A stretch of DNA of 64,000 nt from Aliikangiella marina (GCF_007004765.1 NZ_VIKR01000002.1:806001-870000), one strand, 5' to 3'; numbered from the stretch's first letter, positions 8,530-18,536 are shown. Notes: generated from the letters alone by a model not told the origin. Made by a program: numbers and translations.

Positions 8530-9288
8530 TTATCGCATTCGTTGAGCGCCATCAATCCGAATGACCGTACCATTTAGCATTTGGTTTTCATTGATATGTT
8601 GGACTAAGCTGGCAAATTCGTCGGCATCACCAAAACGCGGTGGAAATGGAATTTCCGCGGCAAGTTGCTGGCGAATTTCGTCGGGAACTTGCGCCATCAT
8701 TTGCGTATCAAATGTTCCTGGAGCGATGGCCATACATCGAATTCCAGAACGAGCGAACTCTCTCGCTAAAGGAAGCATCATACCGACGATGGCGGATTTA
8801 GTTGCGGAGTATGCGACTTGTCCGAGTTGACCCTCAAACGCTGCGATGGAGGCGGTATGAATGATAACGCCTCGCTCATTGTTGACCGGATCATTATTTT
8901 GCATGTGGCGTGCAGCAGCTCTGGTGAGTAAGAACGAGCCGACAAGATTGATATTGACGACTTTTTGAAAGTAGTCAGCAGGCATCGGGCCTTTTTTACT
9001 AATGACACGACCAGCGCCCAAAATTCCGGCACAGCCAACCGCCAAATTGACTTTGCCAAAATGCTCGGCTGCCTTATCAACTGCTGCGTCAACTTGCGCT
9101 TCATTGCTGATATCCGTCTGGATAAATAACAGTTGTTCAGGGGCTTGAGCAGCGATCGCTTCGCCTTGTTCTGCGTTTAAATCAAGTATTGCTGCTTTTC
9201 CACCTTGGTCAACGATTCGTTTAGCCACGCCTAGGCCGAGGCCTGATGCACCACCACTGATAACCGCGACCGTATTTTCAAAAGACAT
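8530..9288 (-). CDS. Short-chain dehydrogenase, 3-hydroxyacyl-CoA dehydrogenase type-2-like
   Basis: The 252-residue product has the full classical SDR signature: an N-terminal NAD-binding SGGASGLGLG, a GCAGILG segment equivalent to NNAG, then a catalytic Ser (HTASIAAFEG) and YSATK for the Tyr and Lys. The C-terminal NGTVIRIDGAQRM and the PPRFGDADEFASLVQHI block match the type-2 3-hydroxyacyl-CoA dehydrogenase (HSD17B10-like) group, which oxidises short or branched 3-hydroxyacyl-CoAs with NAD in beta-oxidation and isoleucine breakdown. The substrate is inferred from this similarity. It is cytosolic. It converges with dinB, with 47 bases between stops, and stands alone rather than with other beta-oxidation genes. 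Confidence 0.85.
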   Translation of the reverse strand: MSFENTVAVISGGASGLGLGVAKRIVDQGGKAAILDLNAEQGEAIAAQAPEQLLFIQTDISNEAQVDAAVDKAAEHFGKVNLAVGCAGILGAGRVISKKGPMPADYFQKVVNINLVGSFLLTRAAARHMQNNDPVNNERGVIIHTASIAAFEGQLGQVAYSATKSAIVGMMLPLAREFARSGIRCMAIAPGTFDTQMMAQVPDEIRQQLAAEIPFPPRFGDADEFASLVQHINENQMLNGTVIRIDGAQRMR

Positions 9289-9402
9289 AAGTAATCCCCA
9301 TTGTGAATGTTGGCCGCTATTGTACCAAGATGATTAGCCTTGACTAGGGCGAAAGGTCGGACTTTAGTTGGATTTTAGCTGATGATTAGGATTTTCTTGG
9401 AT

Positions 9403-9439
9403 GCGAAGCAAGCACCTCCTTTTCAAAAAGGTGCTTCGC
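9403..9439. terminator. Hairpin downstream of the 9468-9854 gene
   Basis: GCGAAGC (9403-9409) plus ACCT (9414-9417) pairs with AGGTGCTTCGC (9429-9439), an 11-bp stem with a 4-base bulge. Neither side has a proper T-run, so termination is only suspected. Confidence 0.3.
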
Positions 9440-9467
9440 AAAAGTTTTCCAGGTTAGCGGTTGTTGG

Positions 9468-9854
9468 CTAGCCGAAAATACTCATAATTTGCATTCTGTC
9501 ATCATGACGATTTCTTCCAGGCATCGAACCTTTGTTGGTCCTTTGGAAAATATCGTTAATATCATCAATGGTGTCTTCAAGACGACAGTAATTATTTTCT
9601 TTGAGTGCTTGCATCATACTCGATGCGAAGTAATCAAATTCTGTGTGCCACAAATGCGGTGTATTCGGCTGCTTCATTCGCCGGTTGATTCGTCCGAGAA
9701 TACCATAAAGCCTCGGCGCATCATGTGAACGACAGTACTCTTGAATGACTTCCTTCATCATATTGAATTGTGACGAAGTAATTTTGATGGCTTCTTGATG
9801 ACCAAACTGGGGGTGCATGGTCTTCAGTATCGTTGGAATTTGCTGAACTGACAT
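9468..9854 (-). CDS. Hypothetical protein, 128 residues
   Basis: I chose the ATG at 9854 (MSVQQIPTILK) because GGAG lies 6 bases before it on the minus strand; a start at 9881 would add nine residues without such support. The product is soluble, helical and His/Arg-rich, with blocks SSQFNMMKEVIQEYCRSHD, LYGILGRINRRMK and NDIFQRTNKGSMPGRNRH. I do not recognise a family and see no catalytic motif or membrane segment. It is monocistronic, with a hairpin downstream and a 474-base gap upstream. Confidence 0.6.
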   Translation of the reverse strand: MSVQQIPTILKTMHPQFGHQEAIKITSSQFNMMKEVIQEYCRSHDAPRLYGILGRINRRMKQPNTPHLWHTEFDYFASSMMQALKENNYCRLEDTIDDINDIFQRTNKGSMPGRNRHDDRMQIMSIFG

Positions 9855-10328
9855 ATTCAACTCCGTGTTAATTGCTCCCAAAACTGGCTATTGAGGAACT
9901 CAATACAGTTGTTTTCCCTAGTTCCAGACTACCATTTGACTATAGGTAAACCTTTCTACAATCACAACATTTATAATCAAACAGTCTCACCGAGGACCGT
10001 TAATAGCTTTAGTTGGTCTAACTTCTCATAACTAAACACCATTAAACATCTCGATTATAAATGAGTTGTGTAAACACCATTTACGAATCTTGTAAACCGT
10101 GTGTAATTAACCATTAGTCGAAAAGACCTTATTTCACAAGGGCTCTAGGTATATTTAATTTATACGTAGTTGGTTGAAATTCGATCAATATTGCCAAGAA
10201 TGTAGCAAAAGCCGCTGATTTAAGGGGCTTATGCTACTGACGAAGAGAGTAAATCGCTTGATACTTTGGGAAAGTAACAATTTGTAAATCGTCGCTTTAA
10301 TTAACCGGTGGCGACTTATAGCGTGTGG
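9855..10328. other. Non-coding gap with two hairpins
   Basis: No gene is supported in these 474 bases. GTAGCA (10202-10207) pairs with TGCTAC (10232-10237), extended inward by AGCC/GGCT. GTCGC and GCGAC flank about 10290-10314, next to the end of the asparaginase gene, and could help stop its transcription. The AT-rich part at 9900-10180 presumably carries the promoter for the minus-strand gene at 9468-9854. Confidence 0.4.
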
Positions 10329-11330
10329 TTATTTGGGGCCATAGATTCCGGTAAATACGCTGCCGCTTTTGTCGATATATCCGCGATACATGCCTGGGGT
10401 GTTAAATGAAAACACAGGGTCGCCTTGTGGGGACATGCCGACAATTCCGCCATCTCCACCCATATTTTTGAGTTTGTCAAAAATCACTGCGTCTGCCGCC
10501 GCTTGGAGTGAAACACCCTGATAAAGTACTCTCGCACAAATATCGTGGGCGACTGCAGCGCGTATAAAATATTCTCCATGCCCGGTTGCTGAAATAGCGC
10601 ATGCCTTATTGTCTGCATAAGTTCCTGCGCCGATGATCGGTGAGTCGCCAATTCGTCCGAATTTTTTATTGGTCATTCCACCAGTCGAAGTGCCTGCCGC
10701 GAGATTGCCATGCTTGTCCAGCGCCACCGCGCCAACGGTACCGTATTTAAAATTTGGGTTAGTTGGTGCTTCAATACGCGCATTTTTTTCTTTGGTAAGG
10801 AGGTTGTCAATCTGCTTTAAACGGCGAGGTGTGTGAAAGTACTCCGGAGCCACAAATTCTAGCTGCTGCTGTTTGGCAAAAGTTTCCGCGCCTTCGCCGC
10901 TCAGCATTACATGCTTTGATTCGGTCATAACTTTTGCGGCGAGTAAAATCGGGTTTTTTACTCGGGTAACGCCAGAAATCGCGCCAGCATTTAATGTTTT
11001 ACCTTCCATGATCGATGCATCGAGCTCGTTGGTTTTGTGATGCGTAAATACCGCGCCTTTGCCCGCGTTAAACAAGGGAGAATTTTCGAGAACGATAATT
11101 GTCGCTTGAATTGCATCAATACTTGAGCCGCCTGATTCGAGGATTTGGTAACCTGCCCGCAGAGATTCCTCGAGTTTAGCGTGATACTGAGCCTCGATCT
11201 CTGGAGTAAGGTTTTTCTTTAATATTGTCCCTGCACCGCCGTGAATAGCGATTGCAATGGGGGAATCTTTGGCGAGCAAATGGGAATTCATGCCAAAAAA
11301 TATGAGAGTAAAGAAGAGTAGAAATTTCAT
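10329..11330 (-). CDS. Exported isoaspartyl peptidase/L-asparaginase (Ntn-hydrolase)
   Basis: The start at ATG 11330 gives a clear signal peptide (MKFLLFFTLIFFGMNSHLLA); an in-frame TTG at 11363 would add 11 residues and disguise it. The mature protein begins IAIHGGAGTI, the hallmark of the plant-type asparaginase family. YGTVGAVALD contains the nucleophile Thr (about residue 198), exposed by autocleavage before TVGAVA. The binding elements GTSTGGMTNKKFGRIGDSP and ISATGHGEYFIR are present. It hydrolyses beta-aspartyl dipeptides and asparagine, here probably in the periplasm. Length (about 333) is normal. It is divergent from the transporter/amidohydrolase operon at 11738, which may also concern peptide or amino-acid catabolism. 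Confidence 0.9.
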   Translation of the reverse strand: MKFLLFFTLIFFGMNSHLLAKDSPIAIAIHGGAGTILKKNLTPEIEAQYHAKLEESLRAGYQILESGGSSIDAIQATIIVLENSPLFNAGKGAVFTHHKTNELDASIMEGKTLNAGAISGVTRVKNPILLAAKVMTESKHVMLSGEGAETFAKQQQLEFVAPEYFHTPRRLKQIDNLLTKEKNARIEAPTNPNFKYGTVGAVALDKHGNLAAGTSTGGMTNKKFGRIGDSPIIGAGTYADNKACAISATGHGEYFIRAAVAHDICARVLYQGVSLQAAADAVIFDKLKNMGGDGGIVGMSPQGDPVFSFNTPGMYRGYIDKSGSVFTGIYGPK

Positions 11331-11737
11331 TATTTGAGTGCTTTTGGATGATTTTGAGCCCAAAATTAACGTCTGTGTGGTTGAAAATCAAACGATTTAC
11401 ATAAAGTTCTTGGACACACGTTGGTCGGAGCTGTTGTTGAATTGAAAATAATTGCTTTTTAAACTTGTCGGCTACCCTCAATCTATGGTTTTATGCTGTG
11501 TTTAGGGCGGTCGATGCACGGTTAATCAGTAAAATGGCTGCTAATTACAAAAATAAATCAGCGACACGCAGCTAAACAGCCGTAAATCGGTTTTTCTGAG
11601 GGTGTTACCTTTATAAAATCGAGCTTCTAACATCCTGTCTTAGCGCTGGCTCAGCAGTCAATCCCCCTGAGCGAGCATCGTCGCAGAAATGAAAAAATTA
11701 ATATAACAACATAACGATTAATACAACAGGAAACAAC
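11331..11737. other. Divergent promoter region of the asparaginase and transporter genes
   Basis: This gap of about 400 bases separates two outward-facing genes and must carry both promoters. A 6-bp inverted repeat GCTCAG (11649-11654) and CTGAGC (11667-11672) lies in the presumed leader of the transporter operon. I cannot pick -10/-35 boxes with confidence. Confidence 0.4.
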
Positions 11738-13138
11738 ATGGCAACTCAACGCGGTGGTTTTAGTACCAGACTTGGTTTTATATTGGCTGCGGCAGGCTCA
11801 GCCGTCGGTTTAGGAAATATCTGGAAGTTCCCTTTTGAAGTCGGTGAAGGAGGCGGTGCCGCATTCGTCGTAATGTATTTGGCGTTTTGCTTTATTCTTT
11901 GCTTTCCGGTAATGGTTGCGGAAATTTCGATTGGACGAAAAACACGGCGCAACGCAGTCGGCGCGTTTGAGGCTTTAGGTCATAAAAAGTGGTCAATCAT
12001 CGGTTATATGGGACTGGCAAGCGGCGTATTAATCTTATCTTTTTACAACGTCGTCGCAGCGTGGGCATTCGGCTATTTTGTCGACATCGTGATGGGGACT
12101 TTCTCGGTTGGCCCAGAAGCATTTGGCGCATTTGTTGGTGATTGGGTGAAAGTTGGTGCTTACGGACTGTTATTTATGGGTTCTACAGCCTACGTCGTGT
12201 CTCATGGTATTGCTGGAGGTATTGAAAAAGCTGCACGCATTTTAATGCCGACATTATTTGTCATGATAGTTGCGCTTATTGTTTATTCATTAACTCTGCC
12301 TAATGCAATGAAAGGGTTAGAGTTTTATTTGGTTCCAGATTTTAGCGAAATTAACGGTAATGTTATTTACTCTGCGCTGGGACAAGCATTCTTTTCACTT
12401 TCATTGGGGATGGGAGCATTAATTACCTATGGTAGTTATTTATCTCGCGATTCCAATATCGTTAAATCAGCAGCCCAAATTACCTTAATGGATGTCGGTG
12501 TGGCATTCTTGGCTGGGTTTATGATCTTTCCATTTGTTTTTTCTCAAGGTATTCAGACTGATGGTGGACCCGGTCTTATCTTTATGACGCTACCGGGAGT
12601 TTTTGAGTCGTTAGGGTCGGTCCTTGGAATTGTCGTTGGTGCTTTCTTCTTCTTATTGCTTTCATTTGCTGCATTCACTTCGACGATTTCCTTGCTAGAA
12701 GTTCCGACAGCTTACATGGTAGATGAACATAAAGTTGAGCGCTCTAAAGCAACTTGGCTAATCGCTTTAGTCATTTTTATTGTCGGTATTCCGTCTTTGT
12801 TATCAAATGGAGCGGTTGAGGCTCTTACCAACTTTATTAAACTGCCAGGTAGCGAGGGTTATACCAACTTCATGGATTTTGTTGGTGTGATTGCGAACGA
12901 TACGTTCTTACCGCTTGGTGGATTTTTAATCGCGATTTTCGTGGCTTATATCTGGCGTAAAGAAAACTTTGATGCTGAATTATCTGAGGGCGATGTTGAG
13001 ATCAAGGGAAGCTGGTTGCAATCTTATGTGAATTTTGCGGTCAGTTATGTTTGTCCGGTGCTACTGTTCTTAATTTTTATGGTCACAGTGCTGGATAAAT
13101 TCTTTGGCGTTCAAATTCTCACTATGTTGTTCGGTTAG
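11738..13138 (+). CDS. Sodium-dependent transporter, SNF/NSS family
   Basis: The 466-residue protein opens with the NSS signature: FSTRLGFILAAAGSAVGLGN followed by WKFPFEVGEGGGAAF, the unwound first helix that binds Na+ and substrate. About 11-12 membrane spans follow, consistent with the LeuT-like fold. Family members import amino acids or related amines with Na+. AGGAAA (11727-11732) precedes ATG 11738. It heads a co-directional group with two amidohydrolase-family proteins, an NhaC antiporter and an MBL hydrolase, with 29 bases to the next gene. The likely role is uptake of a product released by the exported enzymes; the substrate is unknown. Confidence 0.9.
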   Translation: MATQRGGFSTRLGFILAAAGSAVGLGNIWKFPFEVGEGGGAAFVVMYLAFCFILCFPVMVAEISIGRKTRRNAVGAFEALGHKKWSIIGYMGLASGVLILSFYNVVAAWAFGYFVDIVMGTFSVGPEAFGAFVGDWVKVGAYGLLFMGSTAYVVSHGIAGGIEKAARILMPTLFVMIVALIVYSLTLPNAMKGLEFYLVPDFSEINGNVIYSALGQAFFSLSLGMGALITYGSYLSRDSNIVKSAAQITLMDVGVAFLAGFMIFPFVFSQGIQTDGGPGLIFMTLPGVFESLGSVLGIVVGAFFFLLLSFAAFTSTISLLEVPTAYMVDEHKVERSKATWLIALVIFIVGIPSLLSNGAVEALTNFIKLPGSEGYTNFMDFVGVIANDTFLPLGGFLIAIFVAYIWRKENFDAELSEGDVEIKGSWLQSYVNFAVSYVCPVLLFLIFMVTVLDKFFGVQILTMLFG

Positions 13139-13167
13139 GAATACATTTATTTAACTCGGAGAATCCT

Positions 13168-14568
13168 TTGAATATTAAATTGATTGTCGGCTTAACAGCG
13201 AGTTTATCGCTGTTAGGCTGTGAACAAAAAGTTGAAAAAAAGCCGATTGAGTTAGAGCCAGAAAAGCCCCTCTATCAATCAACTTACCAACCGTTACCTT
13301 CAGAAGAATTTGTAATTGTTAATGCAACGATTCTGGACGGTTCCGGTAAGCAATTTGATAATGCAACCTTGTGGGTGAAAGCGGGCAAGATTCAAGCGGT
13401 TGGTAACGATGTAAAAATACCAAGCGGTATCAAGTCGTATGATGGTAAAGGAAAATGGGTGACTCCGGGTTTAATTGATGTTCATTCACACTTGGGTGTA
13501 TACCCATCACCCAGCCATGAAGCAAATGCAGATGGGAACGAAATGACAGGACCAAACACAGCAGGCGTTTGGGCTGAACATGCTGTGTGGACTCAAGATC
13601 CGGGGTTTGATTTAGCTTTGGCGGGTGGAGTGACTTCGCTACAAGTTTTACCAGGATCGGCCAACCTCTTTGGTGGACGGACCGTCACCTTAAAAAATGT
13701 TCCCTCGATTACCATGCAGGGAATGAAGTTTCCTGGCGCGCCTCATGGATTAAAAATGGCGTGTGGTGAAAACCCGAAGCGAGTATATGGTAGTAAGCGA
13801 CAAAAGCCGATGACTCGGATGGGGAATGTTCTTGGTTATCGAAATGCTTGGATTAAAGCCGCGGAATACAAAAAGAAATGGGATGATTATTATCAAGCAG
13901 CTAAAGAGGGCGAAGAAAAAGATAAACCCAAAAAAGATCTTCAACTTGAAACCTTGGCTGAAGTTTTAAATGGCAATATCTTGATCCACAACCATTGCTA
14001 TCGTGCCGAAGAAATGGCCATCATGATCGATATTGCCAATGAGTTTGATTACCAAATATCGACCTTCCATCATGCGGTAGAGTCATACAAGATTGCCGAT
14101 TTGTTAGCAGAGAAAGATATCTGTTCTGCGATGTGGGCTGACTGGTGGGGATTCAAGCATGAGGCATATGATTCGGTCAGAGAAAATATCGCCATGGTTG
14201 ATAAGGCCAATGCTTGCGCAATAGTTCACTCCGATTCAGCGATAGGTATTCAGCACTTAAATCAAGAGTCAGCAAAGGCCATGGCGGCCGGTAACAAGAG
14301 AGGTTTAAAGTTAACCGCAAAAGATGCCATTCGATGGACGACGAGTAATGCGGCCAAGTCTTTGGGTATTGAAGACAAGGTTGGAACCTTACAATCGAAT
14401 ATGATGGCTGATGTTGTCCTTTGGTCTCAGAATCCTTTTAGCGTTTATGCCAAAGCGGAGAAAGTTTTTATTGATGGTGCTTTAGTCTTTGATCGCGACA
14501 ATAAAAGCGCCAACGCAGTGAGCGATTTTGATTTGGGGGTAACAGACCCTGCAGGAGAAAGATTATGA
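13168..14568 (+). CDS. Amidohydrolase lipoprotein (imidazolonepropionase-like)
   Basis: TTG 13168, preceded by CGGAG, gives a lipoprotein signal ending LLGC (Cys18). The enzyme has a composite beta domain (FVIVNATILDGSGKQ) and then a metal-dependent barrel: VTPGLIDVHSHLG with H106 and H108, HNHCYR (H274/H276), FHHAVE (H301/H302) and HSDSAIG with D356. All expected metal and catalytic ligands are therefore present. A C-terminal GIEDKVGTLQSNMMADVVLW is the usual return to the beta domain. Amidohydrolases of this group hydrolyse cyclic amides or peptides; the substrate is unknown. Its stop overlaps the ATG of the next gene, so the two are translationally coupled. It is attached to a membrane facing the periplasm or cell surface. 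Confidence 0.9.
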   Translation: MNIKLIVGLTASLSLLGCEQKVEKKPIELEPEKPLYQSTYQPLPSEEFVIVNATILDGSGKQFDNATLWVKAGKIQAVGNDVKIPSGIKSYDGKGKWVTPGLIDVHSHLGVYPSPSHEANADGNEMTGPNTAGVWAEHAVWTQDPGFDLALAGGVTSLQVLPGSANLFGGRTVTLKNVPSITMQGMKFPGAPHGLKMACGENPKRVYGSKRQKPMTRMGNVLGYRNAWIKAAEYKKKWDDYYQAAKEGEEKDKPKKDLQLETLAEVLNGNILIHNHCYRAEEMAIMIDIANEFDYQISTFHHAVESYKIADLLAEKDICSAMWADWWGFKHEAYDSVRENIAMVDKANACAIVHSDSAIGIQHLNQESAKAMAAGNKRGLKLTAKDAIRWTTSNAAKSLGIEDKVGTLQSNMMADVVLWSQNPFSVYAKAEKVFIDGALVFDRDNKSANAVSDFDLGVTDPAGERL

Positions 14569-15839
14569 GGTTGATTAAATCAAGTCTTGCGTTAAGTTTG
14601 CTTGCTTCGTTATTCACTTTTCAGGCAAATGCCGAAAACTATCTAATTAAAAATGCGACAGTTCACACTGCGACTGCAAAAGGTACGCTGAAAAATGTCG
14701 ATGTTTTGGTGCAAAATGGACGTATCGTTAAAGTAGGTCAAGAGCTGGCGGTGGCAGGCAAAGCTACCGTTGTGGATGGAACTGGCAAACATGTTACGCC
14801 TGGATTGATCAACGCAGCGACCAGAATGGGATTGGTCGAAATAAGTGCCGTCGCGAATACGGTAGATGCTTCGACGAAACTTGAGAATATGGGGGCGTCT
14901 TTTAATATTTCTCCCGCAATAAATTTTCGATCGACACTGATTCCACAAAATCGTATTAATGGTTTAACTCGGGCAATTGTTTTGCCGGGTAACGGCAAGT
15001 CGATTTTCGCCGGTCAGGGTGCAGCGATAAAACTAACGGATACGCTAGAAGGACTGCTCAGTGATAACGTTGCACAAGTTGCAGCTTATGGCGAGAGTGG
15101 TGCGGGTCAAGCTGGTGGTTCGCGCGCCTCAGCGATGAAGCAACTCGATCAAGCACTGTCCGATGCAGACTATTATCGTAAAAATCAAACGCGGTTTATG
15201 CCCGGTACAGACTTTAAACTTAGTCAGTCCACTAACGATTTAAAAGCCTTGTTTCCTGTTCTCGATAGAAAAACACCACTCGTTATTTCTGCACATCGCG
15301 CGGACGATATCCAACGGTTAATAGCCCTGGCTAACAAACACAATATTAAAATTGTAATTTCTGGTGGCGGCGAAGCTTGGCTGGTTGCCGATGACTTAGC
15401 GAAAGCAAAAGTGCCCGTTATTATGGACCCGATGCAAAATTTACCACGCTTTGAAAGTTTGGCAGTAAGACTCGATGGAGCGGCAAAGCTCTATCGTGCT
15501 GGAGTAAAACTTTTATTCACCGGGGGTGGCAGCCACAATGGCTATTTAGTGCGTCAATCAGCCGGAAATGCGGTCGCTTATGGCTTGCCTGCTGAAGCAG
15601 CCATCGAAGCGATGACGATTAACACAGCCGAGGTTTTTGGCATTACCAATTACGGTCAAATTCGAGTGGGGATGGATGCCGATATTGTGCTTTGGGATGG
15701 AGACCCTCTAGATGTGACTTCGAATCCAGACTTAGTCTTAATCCAAGGTAAAAACATTCCGTTAGTTTCAAGAGCGACACGTCTTCGTGATCGCTACTGG
15801 GAATTAAAAGGGAACCACGAACAAGCTTACCAATATTAA
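14565..15839 (+). CDS. Exported amidohydrolase-family protein lacking the metal ligands
   Basis: The 424-residue protein has a signal peptide ending QANA and the amidohydrolase layout (ENYLIKNATVHTA at the front, GMDADIVLWDGDPL at the end). Where the active partner reads GLIDVHSH this protein reads GLINAATR (residues 80-87), so both histidines of the HxH motif are gone. The other ligand positions also look replaced: SAHRADD keeps one His, VISGGGEAW stands where HHAVE would be, and FTGGGSHNG lacks the catalytic Asp. It is therefore probably a pseudoenzyme or scaffold for the protein encoded just upstream, whose stop it overlaps by 4 bases. It is periplasmic. The NhaC gene follows after 29 bases. 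Unusual metal-free catalysis cannot be excluded. Confidence 0.85.
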   Translation: MRLIKSSLALSLLASLFTFQANAENYLIKNATVHTATAKGTLKNVDVLVQNGRIVKVGQELAVAGKATVVDGTGKHVTPGLINAATRMGLVEISAVANTVDASTKLENMGASFNISPAINFRSTLIPQNRINGLTRAIVLPGNGKSIFAGQGAAIKLTDTLEGLLSDNVAQVAAYGESGAGQAGGSRASAMKQLDQALSDADYYRKNQTRFMPGTDFKLSQSTNDLKALFPVLDRKTPLVISAHRADDIQRLIALANKHNIKIVISGGGEAWLVADDLAKAKVPVIMDPMQNLPRFESLAVRLDGAAKLYRAGVKLLFTGGGSHNGYLVRQSAGNAVAYGLPAEAAIEAMTINTAEVFGITNYGQIRVGMDADIVLWDGDPLDVTSNPDLVLIQGKNIPLVSRATRLRDRYWELKGNHEQAYQY

Positions 15840-15868
15840 AAAATTAAAAACGATAAGGTCAGTCATTA

Positions 15869-17590
15869 ATGAGTAATAACACCAAACCACCAAGTTTACT
15901 TGACGCACTAATACCAGTAAGTTCGCTAATTTTGATGTTGGCCACTTCGGTTTATCTGTATCAAGATAACTCTTCTTATGGTGCAAACCAAATAGCGCTG
16001 TTAATCTCAGCCGGTATCGCGTTAATAGTCGGATATAAAAATGGTTTTACCTGGAAAGAAATGGAGGCCGGAATTGTAAAAGGCATTTCCATGGCACTTG
16101 GTGCGATTTTAATTTTGTTGATGGTTGGCTCATTAATTGGTACATGGATTCTTGCGGGTACCGTGCCGACAATGATTTATTACGGATTACAAATACTTGA
16201 TCCAAGTATTTTTTATGCGGCAGCCTGTGTTATTTGCGCGTTGGTCTCAATCAGCATTGGTAGCTCATGGACGACTGCCGGTACTATTGGTATCGCACTT
16301 ATCGGTATCGCTGTTGGCTTAGGGCTTTCTCCGGCGATTACAGCGGGGGCAATAATTTCTGGTGCTTATTTTGGTGACAAAATGTCGCCTTTGTCTGATA
16401 CGACTAATCTCGCGCCGGCAATAACAGGCACTGATTTATTTACGCATATCCGACATATGGCGTGGACTACCGGACCGAGTATTCTTATCGCCGTAATTTT
16501 ATTTGCGATTGTCGGTTTAACAGAGTCAACCTCCACAAGTTCAGATAGTTTAGCCGCAACACTGACTGTTATTGAATCTAATTTTTCAGTGTCGCTCTTA
16601 TCGCTAATTCCCTTGTTCGTGGTTTTGTTTTTGGCCTACAAGAAAATGCCGGCATTTCCAACGTTATTTGTGGGCGCGTTATTAGGCGGTTTATTTGCGG
16701 TCGTTTTTCAATCAGCCTCCACGGAAAAGTTTGCAGGGGACTCAAGGTTGCAGTGTGTCGCAGACAGCCAAGTGTTAGCAATCGATAAATGCTCGATAAC
16801 GGATTTATCGATTGAAAATGGATTAGCGACAGGCGCGATATCAGTTGATTTAATGACTGTACCCAAAGATGCTCTGTCTGCTGAGATTAGCTTAGATTCC
16901 GGTATCGATGAAAAAGTGATTTCGGTTCAGCATAATGGTGAAACGATCGACGTTGAAGTGTATCGCCGCAGTTACATCGTGAATGCCATTGATTCTGTTT
17001 GGCGAGCAATGGCCAGCGGGTTTAGCGCAAGTACTGGGGATGAAAATGTTGACTCATTGTTATCGCGTGGTGGCATGGAAAGTATGCTTAATCCAACGGT
17101 CTGGTTAATTCTTTGTGCCATGGTATTTGGCGCAGTTCTAGAAACTGTCGGTTTGCTGCAACGATTGGTCACATCGGCTTTAACGCTCGTTAAGGGAACC
17201 GGCTCATTAGTGGTAACTGTTATCACCACCTGCATTGGGGTAAATATTATTGCAGCCGATCAATATATTTCCATTGTTTTACCGGGGCGAATGTATCGTG
17301 CTGAATTTAAACGTCGTCGGCTTCACCCTAAAAACCTTTCTCGCGTTTTAGAAGACTCAGCGACTATTACCTCGCCATTAATCCCATGGAATACCTGCGG
17401 AGCATTTATGGCGGGTACTTTAGGTGTGTCGACATTCGTGTATTTACCTTTCTGCTTTTTTAATTTAGTTAACCCGATTATTTCGATCATTTACGGCATT
17501 ACAAACTTCAAAATTGAAAAAATGGATGATTCCGATTTAGATCCAGAGTCTGCGGTGGGAGAAAAAAGTGAAGCAACTATTCTCAATTAA
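15869..17590 (+). CDS. NhaC-family Na+/H+ antiporter
   Basis: The 573-residue protein has about 12 hydrophobic segments. Family landmarks include [39 protein letters not shown] (carrying the conserved Asp pair region) and, near the end, [20 protein letters not shown] long non-membrane insert of about 100 residues (roughly 290-390) interrupts the middle; it contains two cysteines and probably faces the periplasm, and makes this protein longer than classic NhaC (about 460). The protein would exchange Na+ or a metabolite anion for H+. In this operon it may recycle the Na+ that enters with the SNF transporter, or it may carry a reaction product; the latter is inference. Its 3' end overlaps the next gene by 23 bases. 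Confidence 0.88.
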   Translation: MSNNTKPPSLLDALIPVSSLILMLATSVYLYQDNSSYGANQIALLISAGIALIVGYKNGFTWKEMEAGIVKGISMALGAILILLMVGSLIGTWILAGTVPTMIYYGLQILDPSIFYAAACVICALVSISIGSSWTTAGTIGIALIGIAVGLGLSPAITAGAIISGAYFGDKMSPLSDTTNLAPAITGTDLFTHIRHMAWTTGPSILIAVILFAIVGLTESTSTSSDSLAATLTVIESNFSVSLLSLIPLFVVLFLAYKKMPAFPTLFVGALLGGLFAVVFQSASTEKFAGDSRLQCVADSQVLAIDKCSITDLSIENGLATGAISVDLMTVPKDALSAEISLDSGIDEKVISVQHNGETIDVEVYRRSYIVNAIDSVWRAMASGFSASTGDENVDSLLSRGGMESMLNPTVWLILCAMVFGAVLETVGLLQRLVTSALTLVKGTGSLVVTVITTCIGVNIIAADQYISIVLPGRMYRAEFKRRRLHPKNLSRVLEDSATITSPLIPWNTCGAFMAGTLGVSTFVYLPFCFFNLVNPIISIIYGITNFKIEKMDDSDLDPESAVGEKSEATILN

Positions 17591-18431
17591 TGGTAACTCA
17601 CAGAAACTTGATGGCGGCGCGATGTTTGGAAATGCGCCCAAGGCGATGTGGCAAAACTGGGTTGAGGTGGACGAGCTGAATCGAATTGACCTGACTTGTC
17701 GTGCGCTTCTCATCAAAGAAAAAGATCGGAACATATTGCTAGAAGTCGGGATCGGGGCTTTTTTTGAGCCTAAACTAAAAGAGCGTTTTGGTATCGTTGA
17801 GCCGCAACACGTGCTCCTAGAATCTCTCGCAGAGCATGGTTTGACTCACGAAGATATCGATGTCGTTGTGTTGTCACACCTTCATTTTGATCATGCAGGC
17901 GGACTATTGAGCGAGTGGCAGCAAGGGCAGGAACCGAGCCTTCTCTTTCCCAATGCAAAAATTGTGATTGGCAAACAAGCCTGGGATCGCGCTAATCAAC
18001 CTCATTCAAGGGATCGAGCCTCATTTGTTCCTGCGCTGCAGGCTTTATTACAGGAAAGAGAGGAGGTGTACCTGGTAGAAGGCGAGACTCATGAAGTTTT
18101 AGGCCCTGACTACCGGTTCCATTTAAGCCATGGCCACACGCCAGGGATGATGCTCACTGAAATTGCAATGCCTTCGGGGCCCGTCGTGTTTTGTGCCGAC
18201 CTTATTCCCGGCTCTGCATGGGTTCATTTGCCAATTACAATGGGCTACGACCGCTATCCAGAAAAATTGATTGATGAAAAAGCCGCTTTGTTGGCCGATT
18301 TGCTGGCTCGACATGGAAGGCTATTCTTTACCCACGATGCGAAAATTGCGCTGGGAACCTTAGCTAAGAATGAAAAAAACAAATTTTATGTAGAAAATGG
18401 GCAAGAAAAGCTTAAGGCATACAGTGATTAA
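17568..18431 (+). CDS. MBL-fold metallohydrolase
   Basis: The GTG start at 17568 lies within the end of the antiporter gene, with GGGAG (17556-17560) upstream. The 287-residue protein has the metallo-beta-lactamase signature [10 protein letters not shown] (H104, H106, D108, H109), then [10 protein letters not shown] and FCADLIPG for the third histidine and bridging Asp, so a two-metal site is likely. There is no signal peptide, so it acts in the cytosol. The group includes lactonases and glyoxalase II-like enzymes. As the last gene of the operon it may open or hydrolyse the imported compound. No terminator follows immediately; a candidate small RNA with a terminator lies about 100 bases on. 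Confidence 0.88.
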   Translation: MKQLFSINGNSQKLDGGAMFGNAPKAMWQNWVEVDELNRIDLTCRALLIKEKDRNILLEVGIGAFFEPKLKERFGIVEPQHVLLESLAEHGLTHEDIDVVVLSHLHFDHAGGLLSEWQQGQEPSLLFPNAKIVIGKQAWDRANQPHSRDRASFVPALQALLQEREEVYLVEGETHEVLGPDYRFHLSHGHTPGMMLTEIAMPSGPVVFCADLIPGSAWVHLPITMGYDRYPEKLIDEKAALLADLLARHGRLFFTHDAKIALGTLAKNEKNKFYVENGQEKLKAYSD

Positions 18432-18536
18432 TTGGTTTATCTAACTGAAAAATAAGGAAAAAATAATTTATTTGGTTTTTTTTAATAATATCCTGAACTA
18501 ATCCATATTCGGTGAGTCATAGATTATAGAGAATGT

